Assembly: GCA_030550025.1 (NCBI GenBank)
Contig: JAUQQC010000001.1
Location: 310,001 to 374,000, forward strand
Reading direction: 5' to 3'
DNA from: Acidobacteriota bacterium
GTDB taxonomy: Bacteria > Acidobacteriota > Blastocatellia > HR10
Length of the DNA stretch: 64,000 nt
Shown here in pieces: positions 1-8,580 of the stretch. A model generated the notes under the pieces. The model worked only from the letters and a program-made list of their open reading frames with translations. It searched no databases and was not told the origin of the DNA. The first letter of the stretch is position 1. Each line of letters opens with the position of its first letter. Position numbers and translations under genes: made by a program.

Positions 1-45
1 ATGGGCGCGTCCGTGCTAGAGAAGTCGTGAAGGAGGGAGAGAGGA

Positions 46-1152
46 ATGCGACGGGGACGTCAGGTGTTCGCCCTGGCGGAACGCAAGCGGCAGAGAGGCG
101 CGTTCGCGGAAGCGTTGGATCTCTATCGCGAAGCGCAGCGCGCGTTCGCGCGCGAAGGAGACGAACGAGGGCTCATGGAGTGCGCGCTGGCGCAAGGGCA
201 TTGTCTGCGACTCCTCGGACGATTCCGGCAGGCCCGGCGCGCGTATCGGCGCGCGGCGCGCCTGGCGCGCGAGTTCGGCGCAGATCAGAGCGTGGCCGAT
301 GCGCTCGTCGGAGAGGGGATGGCTGCGCGAGCGCTCGGGGAATTGTCCGGGACCCTTCGCCTCTTTCACGAAGCCGAGCGCTTGTATCGGAGCTGGGGAG
401 ATGCTCTCGGGCGCGCGTATCTTTTGTGGGCGCGCGGAGGAACGTTCCGCCTGCAGGGCGATCTACGCGCTGCCTATCGGAGCTTCCACAAAGCGTGGCA
501 GTGGTACGAGCGCGCGGGAGATCGCGTGGGCGCCGCTTACGCCTTGTGCGGGCTCGGCGGCGTCTCGCGCGTGATGGGGCGATACACCGCCTCGTTCGAG
601 TTCTATACGGAGGCGAACGATCGGTTCCGACGCCTGCGCGACACATTCGGCCGCGCGTATTCCTTCTGCGGCATCGCCAACGCGCATCGGATGCGAGGGG
701 AATACGAGCGCGCCCTTGAGTTCTTCGGTCAGGCGACGGCGCTCTACCGCGCGATCGGCGATGAGGTGAGCTATGCCTATACGCTCTGGGGCGAAGCGAC
801 GGCCTATAAGATGCTCGGCCTCCATGAGCGCGCCCGCGCGGGTTTCCGCGAGGCCGGTCGGCTCTTCCGAAAGACGCGCGATATGCGGGGGAGGATTTAC
901 GTGTGGCTCGGAGAGGGTGAGCTTCGCTTGCTTCATGGCAGGCCGAAGCAGGCCGAGCGCCATTTCCGCATGGCGCTGGAGACGGCACGCCGGTTCGGAT
1001 TCCGCTTGGAGGAACTTCACGCGCGCCTCTTCCTTCAGTTGCTCCGACGAGAGAATGGGCGATCGGTCTCCTTCGATCCCCTCATTCGGAGATACCGCGC
1101 TTTGGGGACGACGTTTTTGCGCAATCCTTCGCTTCCCCTGAATCTGCCTTAG
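46..1152 (+). CDS. TPR-repeat protein, probable scaffold
   Basis: This 368-residue protein consists almost entirely of tetratricopeptide-like helical hairpins of about 40 residues, running from near residue 5 to about residue 330. The repeats are recognisable by recurring GRAY, GAAY and SYAY segments, by aromatic-Gly-x-A positions and by repeated A-L-x-F/L-Y/F-x-x-A helices. No signal peptide, transmembrane segment or catalytic domain is visible, so it is probably a cytosolic protein-interaction module. The ATG at 46 is preceded by a purine-rich GAGGGAGAGAGG ribosome-binding stretch. It converges with the histidine kinase gene, with only 17 bases between the stop codons. Partner and pathway cannot be told from the sequence. 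It could also be the sensor part of a regulator whose effector is outside the window. Confidence 0.8.
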   Translation: MRRGRQVFALAERKRQRGAFAEALDLYREAQRAFAREGDERGLMECALAQGHCLRLLGRFRQARRAYRRAARLAREFGADQSVADALVGEGMAARALGELSGTLRLFHEAERLYRSWGDALGRAYLLWARGGTFRLQGDLRAAYRSFHKAWQWYERAGDRVGAAYALCGLGGVSRVMGRYTASFEFYTEANDRFRRLRDTFGRAYSFCGIANAHRMRGEYERALEFFGQATALYRAIGDEVSYAYTLWGEATAYKMLGLHERARAGFREAGRLFRKTRDMRGRIYVWLGEGELRLLHGRPKQAERHFRMALETARRFGFRLEELHARLFLQLLRRENGRSVSFDPLIRRYRALGTTFLRNPSLPLNLP

Positions 1153-1169
1153 TGCGATCGCTTCTCCCT

Positions 1170-3572
1170 TCAGCGGGATTGAGGAGAGCGATCCGTGGGG
1201 ATCGAATCTCTGGCTCCCACTGTGGGGGAGAGAGGGAGTTCGATGACGAACGTCGCCCCCTGGCCTTCTTCGCTGAGGGCGTAAATCTCGCCCCCATGTT
1301 CCTTGATGATCCCATAGCAGATGGAGAGCCCGAGGCCAGTCCCGACTCCCGGAGGCTTCGTCGTGAAAAACGGGTCGAAGATACGCGAGAGGTGGGAAGC
1401 CGGAATGCCGGGGCCGTCATCGGTGAAGCGAATTTCGATCGCTTCCTGAGAGGAGCCTTCGCCGCTCGATCGTTTCACGCGCGTCTCGACAAGGAGCGTC
1501 CCGTGCCCGCGCGCTTGTCGGACAGCGTGTTCCGCATTGAGGATGATGTTGGAGAAGACTTGTTCGAGGAGGTTGCGATCCGCCCAGATGCGAGGGAGAT
1601 CCGGCGCGAGATTCATGACCACGCGAAGCGGGCTCGAGGGCGTGCGCGCGCGATATGCATCGAGCGCAGCGCGAAGAGCGTCGTTAACGTCCATGGCGAT
1701 CTTCTCTGGGCGATAGAAGCGGGCGAAGGCGAGCAAGTTCTGGACGACCTTCTTCGCGCGCTGCGCCTGCTCGATGATCGTCCGGAGGTCGTGCCGTGCG
1801 CTCTCACTCATGGGCTCGTGGGCGAGCAGCAGCTCAGCATATCCGAGCACGCTAGTGAGCGGGTTATTCAACTCGTGCGCGATGCCCGAGACGAACTGTT
1901 CGAGGGCGGCGAGCTTCTCGGCCTGAAGACGTCGCTCAAGGGGCGACCGTTCGCCTCCTCCACCGCTCAGGATCATGCACACGGCCGGCTTCCCCTCGTA
2001 TTCGACCGGCACGCTCCGGACCTGGAGGGCGATATCCCCCCCACTCCTTCGTGCGAGTCGGAATTCGATCACGGCGCTCGTCTCCGATGGCCGTTCCGAT
2101 TCGAGAAGTGTGCGCACGCGATCTCGATCCTCTTCCCGGACGAGAGCCAAGAAGTCCGAGAAGGCCGACAATTCTCCAACGGGGAGCCCCACAAGCTCTG
2201 CCAAACAACGATTCGCATATCGAACCCGCCGATCCTGTACGATCGCGATCCCCTCCCCGAGGGCTTCGATCACCGTCCGATGGAGGCGTTCCGATTCGAT
2301 CGCTTGCTCGAGCTGTCTCCGGAGGGCTTCCACAAAACGCGCATTCTCCAGGTGCGCGGAGAGATGTTCGGCGATCAGGCGAAGGGCGGTGACGTCGTCT
2401 TCGGTGAATGCATAGGGACGATCGCTCTCTATGCTCAAGACCCCGATGAGGCGGCCATCGGCTTTGATCGGCAGGTCGAATTCCGATCGCGTCTCCGCGT
2501 GGTAGCGCACAAAGCGGGGCTCGATGGCGACATCGTTCGCCAAGAGAACTTCTCCGTGACGCGCGACCCATCCGAGTGTGCCCACGTAGATGCTCTGCCG
2601 GTATCCGAGAGGGGCCGGTCGGGCATATCGGCTCTGCGTCGCCACGAGGATCAGCTCCTCGGCCGATTCATCGAGCTTGAAGAGCGAAACGTTCGGAAAG
2701 CCGAACATCTCCTGAATCAAACGACAAGCTTCGGTGAACAGTTCATCTTCGCTCTCCGGCGCAGCCATCCCTCCTCCGCGCGAGGTCCCACGCAGAGAAC
2801 GGACTAGGAGCGTCGTCGCGAGGCGACCGACGCGTTGCCACTGCTCGACCCGTTGGCGCTCGCGCTGAGCGCGCTCCGTCAGCTCTCGGTATCGGCGCGC
2901 GTTCTCGATCGCCGTCCCCAAGAGGCTTCCGAGCGCTGAGAAAAACGCCGAGCGATATTCCGTCGGGAGATCGCAAAGAGCATTCGCGCCAGTGGTGCTC
3001 GTGAGCGCGTTTGCCGAAGAAGGCGCTCCTTCACCGGCAGCGGTCGCCGGGTGATTTCGGCTCGCGAGCAGGAGAACCCCTATCGTTTGCTCCCCGGCGC
3101 GGAGGGGGATGAGCGCGAAGAGGTGAAAACCCGCGCGTCGGATCAGGTGCCGGTAGGGTAGCGGTTCGACGGCCGAGACTTCGAGAAAGAGCGATTCTCC
3201 GACGGCGGCGACATCGGCGATCGGGCCTTCGCCGACGGGAGCCCGCTCGAGCAGCTCGACGAAGCTCGGAGGAATACCCCGCGAGAGCCGAAGGCGGAGA
3301 GCCTGAAGAGGCTCCGCGCGATCCGCAGCGCGCAGGGGGACGTCCTCCCGCAGATAGATCGCCCCGGCCTCAAACGAGAGGAGTTCGAGGAGGCGTCCGA
3401 CCACGTTCTGAAGCAAGGCGTCAAGGTCATGGATGCGGGAGGCGGCCGCCGCGGCGATGTTCAAGATCGCGAGCTGCCGGGTGTGCTCCAGGATCTCGAT
3501 CGTCCGTTGGAGGATTCGTTCGGGCGTTGCCAGGCACATGAGCCGATCGTCGTGGGGCAATGAACCGATCAT
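1170..3572 (-). CDS. Cytosolic GAF-GAF-PAS sensor histidine kinase
   Basis: An 800-residue hybrid-free sensor kinase without transmembrane segments. In order it shows a GAF-like domain (about 45-225), a second GAF (about 275-410), a PAS domain (about 430-540), a HisKA dimerisation helix pair with H-box SGIAHELNNP (phospho-acceptor His about 566), and a HATPase_c domain with N-box (about 674-682), G1 motif DDGPGIP (about 719) and G2 motif GVGTGLGLS (about 742). The architecture is that of NtrB-like soluble kinases that sense small ligands or redox state. No receiver domain or response regulator gene is adjacent, so its partner is unknown. The ATG at 3572 follows a strong GAGGGAGGGAT site. The gene stands alone and converges with the TPR gene. 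Confidence 0.92.
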   Translation of the reverse strand: MIGSLPHDDRLMCLATPERILQRTIEILEHTRQLAILNIAAAAASRIHDLDALLQNVVGRLLELLSFEAGAIYLREDVPLRAADRAEPLQALRLRLSRGIPPSFVELLERAPVGEGPIADVAAVGESLFLEVSAVEPLPYRHLIRRAGFHLFALIPLRAGEQTIGVLLLASRNHPATAAGEGAPSSANALTSTTGANALCDLPTEYRSAFFSALGSLLGTAIENARRYRELTERAQRERQRVEQWQRVGRLATTLLVRSLRGTSRGGGMAAPESEDELFTEACRLIQEMFGFPNVSLFKLDESAEELILVATQSRYARPAPLGYRQSIYVGTLGWVARHGEVLLANDVAIEPRFVRYHAETRSEFDLPIKADGRLIGVLSIESDRPYAFTEDDVTALRLIAEHLSAHLENARFVEALRRQLEQAIESERLHRTVIEALGEGIAIVQDRRVRYANRCLAELVGLPVGELSAFSDFLALVREEDRDRVRTLLESERPSETSAVIEFRLARRSGGDIALQVRSVPVEYEGKPAVCMILSGGGGERSPLERRLQAEKLAALEQFVSGIAHELNNPLTSVLGYAELLLAHEPMSESARHDLRTIIEQAQRAKKVVQNLLAFARFYRPEKIAMDVNDALRAALDAYRARTPSSPLRVVMNLAPDLPRIWADRNLLEQVFSNIILNAEHAVRQARGHGTLLVETRVKRSSGEGSSQEAIEIRFTDDGPGIPASHLSRIFDPFFTTKPPGVGTGLGLSICYGIIKEHGGEIYALSEEGQGATFVIELPLSPTVGARDSIPTDRSPQSR

Positions 3573-3780
3573 ATCCCTCCCTCACTGCCGCTCGAATGAG
3601 AATTCCGCGCGAAGCTCCGTCCAGGTGGAGGCGCCATCTGATCCGCACTCTCGCGTTCGGCCACATCGCGAGCGTAGTATGAGGGGAATCGCCCCCATCC
3701 GTCAAGAGGATTTTCACGCGGGAAAGCGCCCGCCCCTTCTTCGCAGATCGGCCTGGGGCGCATCGAAGGGGAGAGTGTGG

Positions 3781-3809
3781 TTGACAATCTCCGGACCATG
3801 TGATACACG
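3781..3809 (+). promoter_or_regulatory. Candidate sigma70-type promoter for the CDGSH gene
   Basis: A perfect TTGACA at 3781-3786 is followed after 17 bases by TACACG at 3804-3809, a weak -10. It is the only good promoter-like pair in the 416-base stretch between the kinase start and the CDGSH gene. Transcription would start near 3816. Confidence 0.45.
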
Positions 3810-3842
3810 TGATGTTCACTTGAAACGAGCGAGGCGAGGTCG

Positions 3843-3992
3843 ATGGGAGCCCATCCTCTCGTGACGAAGCAGAAGAGGCAAACGCCCGAGGCGCAGAGCG
3901 TGCGCGTGGCATCTCAAAGGCCTCTCGCACCGAGAGTCAGACCGTCGTTCTCTACGATCCCGATATTTTCCGTCCAGGAGGTCGACCCATGA
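3843..3992 (+). CDS. Possible 49-residue small protein coupled to the CDGSH gene
   Basis: An ATG at 3843, preceded by a GAGGCGAGGT ribosome-binding-like stretch, opens a 49-codon frame. Its TGA stop at 3990-3992 overlaps the ATG of the CDGSH gene in the ATGA arrangement. The peptide is basic (many Arg, Lys and Gln) in its first two thirds, with a short hydrophobic patch (IPIF) near the end, and has no recognised domain. It lies just downstream of a TTGACA promoter candidate. The overlap is what one expects of a translationally coupled leader or small gene, but a frame of this length in GC-rich DNA may be accidental. The CDGSH gene also has its own AGGAGGT site inside this frame. Confidence 0.35.
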   Translation: MGAHPLVTKQKRQTPEAQSVRVASQRPLAPRVRPSFSTIPIFSVQEVDP

Positions 3993-4225
3993 GTGAGCCG
4001 ATCATTGCATTCAAGAAACCCGCGGTTTTGACCTTGGAGCCAGGGACCTATTATTGGTGCCGATGCGGACGATCGCAAAATCAGCCGTTTTGCGATGGAT
4101 CGCATAAGGGGACGGAGTTCACGCCGATTCGATTCGAGATCACGGAATCGCGACAAGTCGCTCTCTGCCAGTGCAAGCATACGAAAAACGCGCCCTATTG
4201 CGATGGGACGCATAAGACCCTATGA
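3989..4225 (+). CDS. Double CDGSH-type iron-sulfur protein
   Basis: A 78-residue protein with two CDGSH-type zinc-finger-like motifs. The first is CRCGRSQNQPFCDGSH and the second is CQCKHTKNAPYCDGTH. Each has the C-x-C-x(8)-C-x3-H spacing that binds a [2Fe-2S] cluster through three cysteines and one histidine (mitoNEET family; bacterial members often carry two motifs). The second motif has Thr in place of Ser, which is common. There is no membrane anchor, so it is cytosolic and probably has an electron- or cluster-transfer role. The start at 3989 is fixed by AGGAGGT eight bases upstream. Its stop lies 11 bases before the YceI start, so the two are probably co-transcribed. Confidence 0.9.
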   Translation: MSEPIIAFKKPAVLTLEPGTYYWCRCGRSQNQPFCDGSHKGTEFTPIRFEITESRQVALCQCKHTKNAPYCDGTHKTL

Positions 4226-4236
4226 GAGGAGGAGGT

Positions 4237-4845
4237 ATGAGGATCTCTCGCGTTCTGGCGATCGTCGTAATCGCGCTGACGTCGTTTTCCCGCGTTTGGG
4301 GGGCGGATGAGTTCGTCATTGATCCCGTGCATAGTTCGATCGAATTCTCCGTCCGTCATATGATGGTGACGAACGTGCGCGGGCGGTTCCGGGAATTCTC
4401 CGGCACGATCTTCTACGACGAGAAGGACGTCACGAAGTCGTCAGTGCGCGTCGCGATCAAGACGGCGAGCATTGATACGGGGAACACCGACCGCGACAAC
4501 CATCTGCGGAGTCCTGACTTCTTCGACGCGGCGAAATACCCGGAGATCACCTTCGTGAGCACGCGGATCGAGAAGCGCGGTGACGAGTACGTCTGCATCG
4601 GAACGCTGACAATCCGTGGGGTCTCGCGTGAGGTGGCGATCCCCTTCCGAATCCTCGGCGTCGTGAGAGACCAGCGGGGGAACACGCGGCTGGGAGTCGA
4701 AGCTGGGCTCACGATCAATCGGCTCGATTACGGCGTCTCCTGGAGTCGCGCCCTCGAGGGCGGGGGATTGGTCGTCGGGAACGACGTCAAGGTCGAGCTG
4801 AACGTTCAAGCCATCAAGCGAGCTGCCCCTGCAGCTTCTCGTTGA
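4237..4845 (+). CDS. YceI-family periplasmic lipid-binding protein
   Basis: A 202-residue exported protein. An N-terminal signal peptide (about residues 1-21, hydrophobic core VLAIVVIALTSF, likely cleavage after VWGA) precedes a complete YceI beta-barrel domain. Hallmarks are DPVHSSIEFSVRHMMVTNVRG near the mature N-terminus, the N-x-D-R-D-N-H-L-R-S-x-D-F-F-D segment, and a conserved L-T-I-x-G-V strand. YceI proteins bind polyprenoid lipids in the periplasm, so a link with quinone or isoprenoid handling is plausible. An in-frame ATG at 4222 overlaps the CDGSH stop as ATGA. I prefer 4237 because the purine stretch GGAGGAGG lies just in front of it and the signal peptide begins there, but 4222 remains possible. 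Confidence 0.9.
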   Translation: MRISRVLAIVVIALTSFSRVWGADEFVIDPVHSSIEFSVRHMMVTNVRGRFREFSGTIFYDEKDVTKSSVRVAIKTASIDTGNTDRDNHLRSPDFFDAAKYPEITFVSTRIEKRGDEYVCIGTLTIRGVSREVAIPFRILGVVRDQRGNTRLGVEAGLTINRLDYGVSWSRALEGGGLVVGNDVKVELNVQAIKRAAPAASR

Positions 4846-4967
4846 TGTTCGAACGACTCGTGCGTCGGTGAGGAGCCGCGCGCCTATGGGCGCGGGGGAT
4901 TTAGCGTCTCCCAAATGGGTCAGAGCCTTTAAGGCCATCGCGGTGGGGGGACTGTTCACAAATTAGC

Positions 4968-4996
4968 TTGCTTTTCGCTCCAAAGCTGTATATACT
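4968..4996 (+). promoter_or_regulatory. Promoter of the TonB-dependent receptor gene
   Basis: TTGCTT at 4968-4973 and TATACT at 4991-4996 are separated by exactly 17 bases, a good sigma70-type pair. Transcription would begin at about 5003, giving a leader of about 46 bases. The TTG inside the -35 hexamer is in frame with the receptor gene but is not a translation start. Confidence 0.7.
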
Positions 4997-5002
4997 CAGG
5001 AC

Positions 5003-5024
5003 GGCTTTTCCTGTGAGAAAAGCC
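5003..5024 (+). promoter_or_regulatory. Hairpin at the 5' end of the receptor mRNA
   Basis: GGCTTTTC (5003-5010) and GAAAAGCC (5017-5024) form a perfect 8-bp stem with a six-base loop. Because the predicted transcription start is at about 5003, this stem would sit at the extreme 5' end of the mRNA, 25 bases upstream of the ATG. Such structures usually stabilise transcripts against RNA pyrophosphohydrolase and RNase E. Confidence 0.5.
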
Positions 5025-5048
5025 ATAACTCAACCTAGGGAGGGGATT

Positions 5049-8000
5049 ATGGGTGAAAGGAAAGTCTCTCCATGGGCCGTCTTTTTGGGGGCGATCCTCA
5101 TCCTCGGGATGGCCTTTCATATAGCGCGTGCTCAGCATCCGACGGGAAGCATTGAGGGAACGGTCACGGATCCGGCCGGAGCGGTCATTCCTAATGCGAC
5201 GGTGAAGATCACGGAGGTGGCGACGGGGCGCACGATCACGTTGGTGACCAATGAAGCGGGAGTTTATATCGCGCGGAATCTCTTGCCGGGAGCGTACAGG
5301 ATTGAGATCTCGGCTCCGGGGTTCATGACGGGGATCCTCGAGGTGACTGTCTTCGTCGGGCAGGTGACCCGAGGAGATCTCTCGTTGAAGGTCGCGGGAG
5401 TGGCGGCTGAAGTCGAAGTCGTAGCTGTCCCTGAAGCGCAGGTGGACACCGTTCGTCATCAGGTGGATGGAGTGATCCGAGCGCGGCAAATCGATCAGCT
5501 TCCCCTCAATGCGCGCAACTTTCTGGAGTTGGGCCGTCTGGAGCCCGGGGTGATCGTTCGCGATGGGGGAACCATTGACCCCACGAAGGTGAATGCCTAT
5601 CGCGTCGTCGGCATCGCCGGTCGTGGGGGGACGGGAACCCGCATTCAAATTGACGGCATTGACGTCACCGACGAGATGGTGGGTTCGACCGTATTGAACC
5701 TCTCCGATGATGCGGTCGCGGAATTCCAGTTGACGCGTTCCTCTCTCGATCTCTCGACCTCGCTGACCGCTTCGGGGGCCGTCAGCATCGTGACCCGCAG
5801 CGGCGGGAATGAGGTGCATGGGAGCTTCTTCTATTTCGGGCGCAATCAGCGTCTCTCGGCGATCCCGCAACCGACAAGTCCAAGGCCGAATCCTCCCTTC
5901 CATCGGCATCAGTTGGGGTATCGCGCGGGCGGTCCATTCGTGAAGGACAAGCTGTTTTGGTTCTCCAATTGGGAGCGCTTTTATCAAGCGGACGAATTCG
6001 AGATCGCCCCGGGGCGAGGCGTGGCCGTGTGGTTCCCACAGATGGCGGGTCGAACGAGCCTTCCCCTTGGGATTCGCTATGTGACCGAGCGCGTGGATTG
6101 GAATATCGGCAGCGCCGCGCGCGCCTTCTATCGTTTCAGCCACAGTTGGGATGAGTCCACGGGAGGGACTGGGCCTTCCCCGTTCCAGAACGTGGATTGG
6201 ACGAACGTCTCGGTCGTGGGGTTGGATGTCACGAAGGGACGAGTGACCCATTCCTATCGCTTCGGCTACGTCAACTTCAACAATCGTATTGAGAGCCGGG
6301 AGCTGAAGCCCTGGACCTTCCCTCGCACGTCGCAAGGGATCCCGTATTTCATCGACTTCACGGGGCTTGGCCCGAACTCGCTGGCGCCGCAGGCGACCTA
6401 TCAGGACAACTACGACAATAAGTACGATGGCAGCTGGGCCTACGGCAGCCATACGTTTCGGTTCGGCGGGCAAATCACGCGGTTCATTCAAGGCGTCTTC
6501 GCGAATTTCGCTGGTCCCTTGCAGATCAACGGGGACTTCACGACCAGTCCCGGAGGCACGCGCGATCAGGTGATCGCGCGCGGTGGGAATCCTCAAGACC
6601 CCCTGGAGTATCCCCTGGTGAATTTCACCATGGGACCCCAGAACGGATTCTTCACCGTCGCGCCGGCGCATGGCATGCCCCATGGCGGACACTTCAACAC
6701 GCGATTGGCATGGTATGTCGGCGATACCTGGCGCGTGCGGCGGACCTTCACCCTCAACTATGGCGTCCGGTGGAACTACGACACCGGATATTTCAACGAT
6801 GAGGTGAAGCGGGTGAAGATTCGACGGCCGGCTGTGCTCTCGCTCTTCACTCCTGCTGGCACGCGTTCGCCGAAGATGCCGAAGGACCGCTTCAGTCCGA
6901 CGTTCGGGTTCGCCTGGGATCCGATCGGAGATGCCAAGACCTCGATCCGCGGCGGCTTCTATCTCGCGTATGAGATCAACATCAAGAACAACACGCTCTT
7001 CGACCAGTTCGCCTTGATCCCTCCGGGGATTGGCCCCGATGTATACGACATCACCTTCGTCGCGGGCCCCGATGGAAGACCGATTGACATCGGGCCGCAG
7101 CCGGGATTCCCACAGGGCTTTCCCGGGGGGGATTACACCGCGCTCGCCGGGAGGAGGATCAAGGACGTGCTAGACATCCTCGGCAAGATCTACCTCGCCG
7201 TGCAAGCGGCCTACGCCGGTTATCAATTCGATCCCACGCGGGGGCCTTCGCTCTTCGAACTGAGTCGCGGGGTCACGTTCGGTTTCCTCATCCCGGGCGA
7301 CTTCCGTATCCCGTACTCGATGCAGTTCAACATCGGGGTGCAGCGGGAGTTGGCACCGGGAACGGTCCTGACCGTTGATTACATTCGCAATCGAGGAGTT
7401 GGCATGCCGTTCCTCGGGGTGGACACGGAGTGCCGGCGCTGTGCGGATACGCTCGATGTGGCGGCCGCGCGCGCTCAAGTGAATCGCGTGCTCGGCGGCT
7501 TGACCGTGGATCAGTGGATCGCGGCCAATCCCGGTCGAACGATCGCGGCTTTCGGCCTGGCGAGCGATGCGATCTTCACCGGACGCACACGGGAGTTCAC
7601 TCGCGCGCGCATCATGCAGGGCGGATTCTCCCTCTACCAAGGCCTGCAGGCGAAGCTCGTCGGCCGACTCACGAACAAGCTCGGTTTCGTTCGCGACCTC
7701 AGCTATTCCATCTCGTACGCCTTGGGGCGCAGCGAGGCGACGAATGGCTCCAATCGCGTTGAGTTCCTCAACAATGCGATCAACAAGCGGAACATGAATG
7801 CGAAGGAGGTCTTCGGTCCGATCGGATTGGATCGCACGCACATTTTGACGGCCGGCGTCATCCTCACGATCCCCGGAGGCATCCGATTCAGCCAGATCTG
7901 GGCTTTCCAAACGGCCGGCCCGGTGAATCTCTTCGTCCCGACCCTCGGAGCGGTCACAGGAGCGAACACGCTCTTCACGACCGATTTGAATGGAGATGGG

Positions 8001-8522
8001 AGCATTGGGACCGTCCCTCAGGTGGATGTCTTGCCGGGCACGCGCATCGGCGATTTCGGGAGGAAGATCAAGAGTTGGCGCGACCTGAATCGCATCCTCC
8101 AAGCCTTCAATCAGAACTTCGCGGGTAAGCTGACGCCGGCCGGTCAAGCGCTCGTGCGCGCGGGGATCTTCACCGAGGAGCAGCTCCGCAAATTGGGCGC
8201 GGTCATTCAGCCGATCCCGCTCGTGCCGGAGAATAATCCCTGGCCCTTCCATAACGTGTTCGATCTCGATCTGCGAATCACGCGGCCCATCGTGATCGAG
8301 GATGCGAAGTTCGTGAAGAACCTCCGGATCGAACCGTATTTCGATGCGTTCAGTGTCTTCAACCGAAGGAGCGTCGGCGGGTATCCGGGAACGCTCGGAG
8401 CGGGATTCGGAGCCTTCAACTTCGATTACGCGGGCACGGGGCGGTTGGGCGAGCTGCGCGATGCTCGAGGGTACTTGCAAGGACCGCGGATCGTGCAGTT
8501 CGGTTTCCGCGTCGAATTCTGA
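5049..8522 (+). CDS. Oar-like TonB-dependent outer-membrane receptor
   Basis: A 1157-residue outer-membrane protein. It has a signal peptide (about 1-28, ending near ARAQ), then a carboxypeptidase-regulatory-like Ig domain (about 31-115, beginning GSIEGTVTDPAGAVIPNATV), a plug domain (about 130-240), and a long beta-barrel ending in the C-terminal aromatic signature GFRVEF. The size and order match the Oar/TonB-dependent receptors that are expanded in Acidobacteriota and probably take up large substrates with TonB-ExbBD energy. No substrate-binding lipoprotein or enzyme cluster is adjacent, so the substrate is unknown. The start at 5049 follows a GGGAGGGG site and gives the signal peptide. 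A frame running back to 4968 would begin inside the promoter. Confidence 0.93.
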   Translation: MGERKVSPWAVFLGAILILGMAFHIARAQHPTGSIEGTVTDPAGAVIPNATVKITEVATGRTITLVTNEAGVYIARNLLPGAYRIEISAPGFMTGILEVTVFVGQVTRGDLSLKVAGVAAEVEVVAVPEAQVDTVRHQVDGVIRARQIDQLPLNARNFLELGRLEPGVIVRDGGTIDPTKVNAYRVVGIAGRGGTGTRIQIDGIDVTDEMVGSTVLNLSDDAVAEFQLTRSSLDLSTSLTASGAVSIVTRSGGNEVHGSFFYFGRNQRLSAIPQPTSPRPNPPFHRHQLGYRAGGPFVKDKLFWFSNWERFYQADEFEIAPGRGVAVWFPQMAGRTSLPLGIRYVTERVDWNIGSAARAFYRFSHSWDESTGGTGPSPFQNVDWTNVSVVGLDVTKGRVTHSYRFGYVNFNNRIESRELKPWTFPRTSQGIPYFIDFTGLGPNSLAPQATYQDNYDNKYDGSWAYGSHTFRFGGQITRFIQGVFANFAGPLQINGDFTTSPGGTRDQVIARGGNPQDPLEYPLVNFTMGPQNGFFTVAPAHGMPHGGHFNTRLAWYVGDTWRVRRTFTLNYGVRWNYDTGYFNDEVKRVKIRRPAVLSLFTPAGTRSPKMPKDRFSPTFGFAWDPIGDAKTSIRGGFYLAYEINIKNNTLFDQFALIPPGIGPDVYDITFVAGPDGRPIDIGPQPGFPQGFPGGDYTALAGRRIKDVLDILGKIYLAVQAAYAGYQFDPTRGPSLFELSRGVTFGFLIPGDFRIPYSMQFNIGVQRELAPGTVLTVDYIRNRGVGMPFLGVDTECRRCADTLDVAAARAQVNRVLGGLTVDQWIAANPGRTIAAFGLASDAIFTGRTREFTRARIMQGGFSLYQGLQAKLVGRLTNKLGFVRDLSYSISYALGRSEATNGSNRVEFLNNAINKRNMNAKEVFGPIGLDRTHILTAGVILTIPGGIRFSQIWAFQTAGPVNLFVPTLGAVTGANTLFTTDLNGDGSIGTVPQVDVLPGTRIGDFGRKIKSWRDLNRILQAFNQNFAGKLTPAGQALVRAGIFTEEQLRKLGAVIQPIPLVPENNPWPFHNVFDLDLRITRPIVIEDAKFVKNLRIEPYFDAFSVFNRRSVGGYPGTLGAGFGAFNFDYAGTGRLGELRDARGYLQGPRIVQFGFRVEF

Positions 8523-8531
8523 TGGTTCATT

Positions 8532-8565
8532 GGGAGATCGGCGGGCGAAGGCTCACCGATCTCCC
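8532..8565. terminator. Terminator-like hairpin between convergent genes
   Basis: GGGAGATCGG (8532-8541) and CCGATCTCCC (8556-8565) form a perfect 10-bp stem with a 14-base loop, lying nine bases after the receptor stop and just before the hydrolase stop on the other strand. There is no T-run on either side, so this may be a transcript-stabilising 3' hairpin rather than a classical intrinsic terminator. Confidence 0.5.
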
Positions 8566-8580
8566 CTGATCTCCGCGCGC

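Noticed and set aside
1152-2807. 551-codon open frame on the plus strand opposite the histidine kinase
   Set aside because: It has no recognisable domain, strange composition (many Asp, Glu, Arg, His) and is the antisense frame of a clear kinase gene. Such long shadows are common in GC-rich DNA.
4849-4900. Terminator after YceI (CGCGCC-TATG-GGCGCG stem)
   Set aside because: The stem is only 6 bp and is followed by G-rich sequence rather than a T-run. It is not strong enough to list as a terminator.
4956-6692. 578-codon open frame on the minus strand opposite the receptor gene
   Set aside because: No ribosome site, no domain and complete overlap with a well-supported receptor gene that has a promoter and signal peptide.
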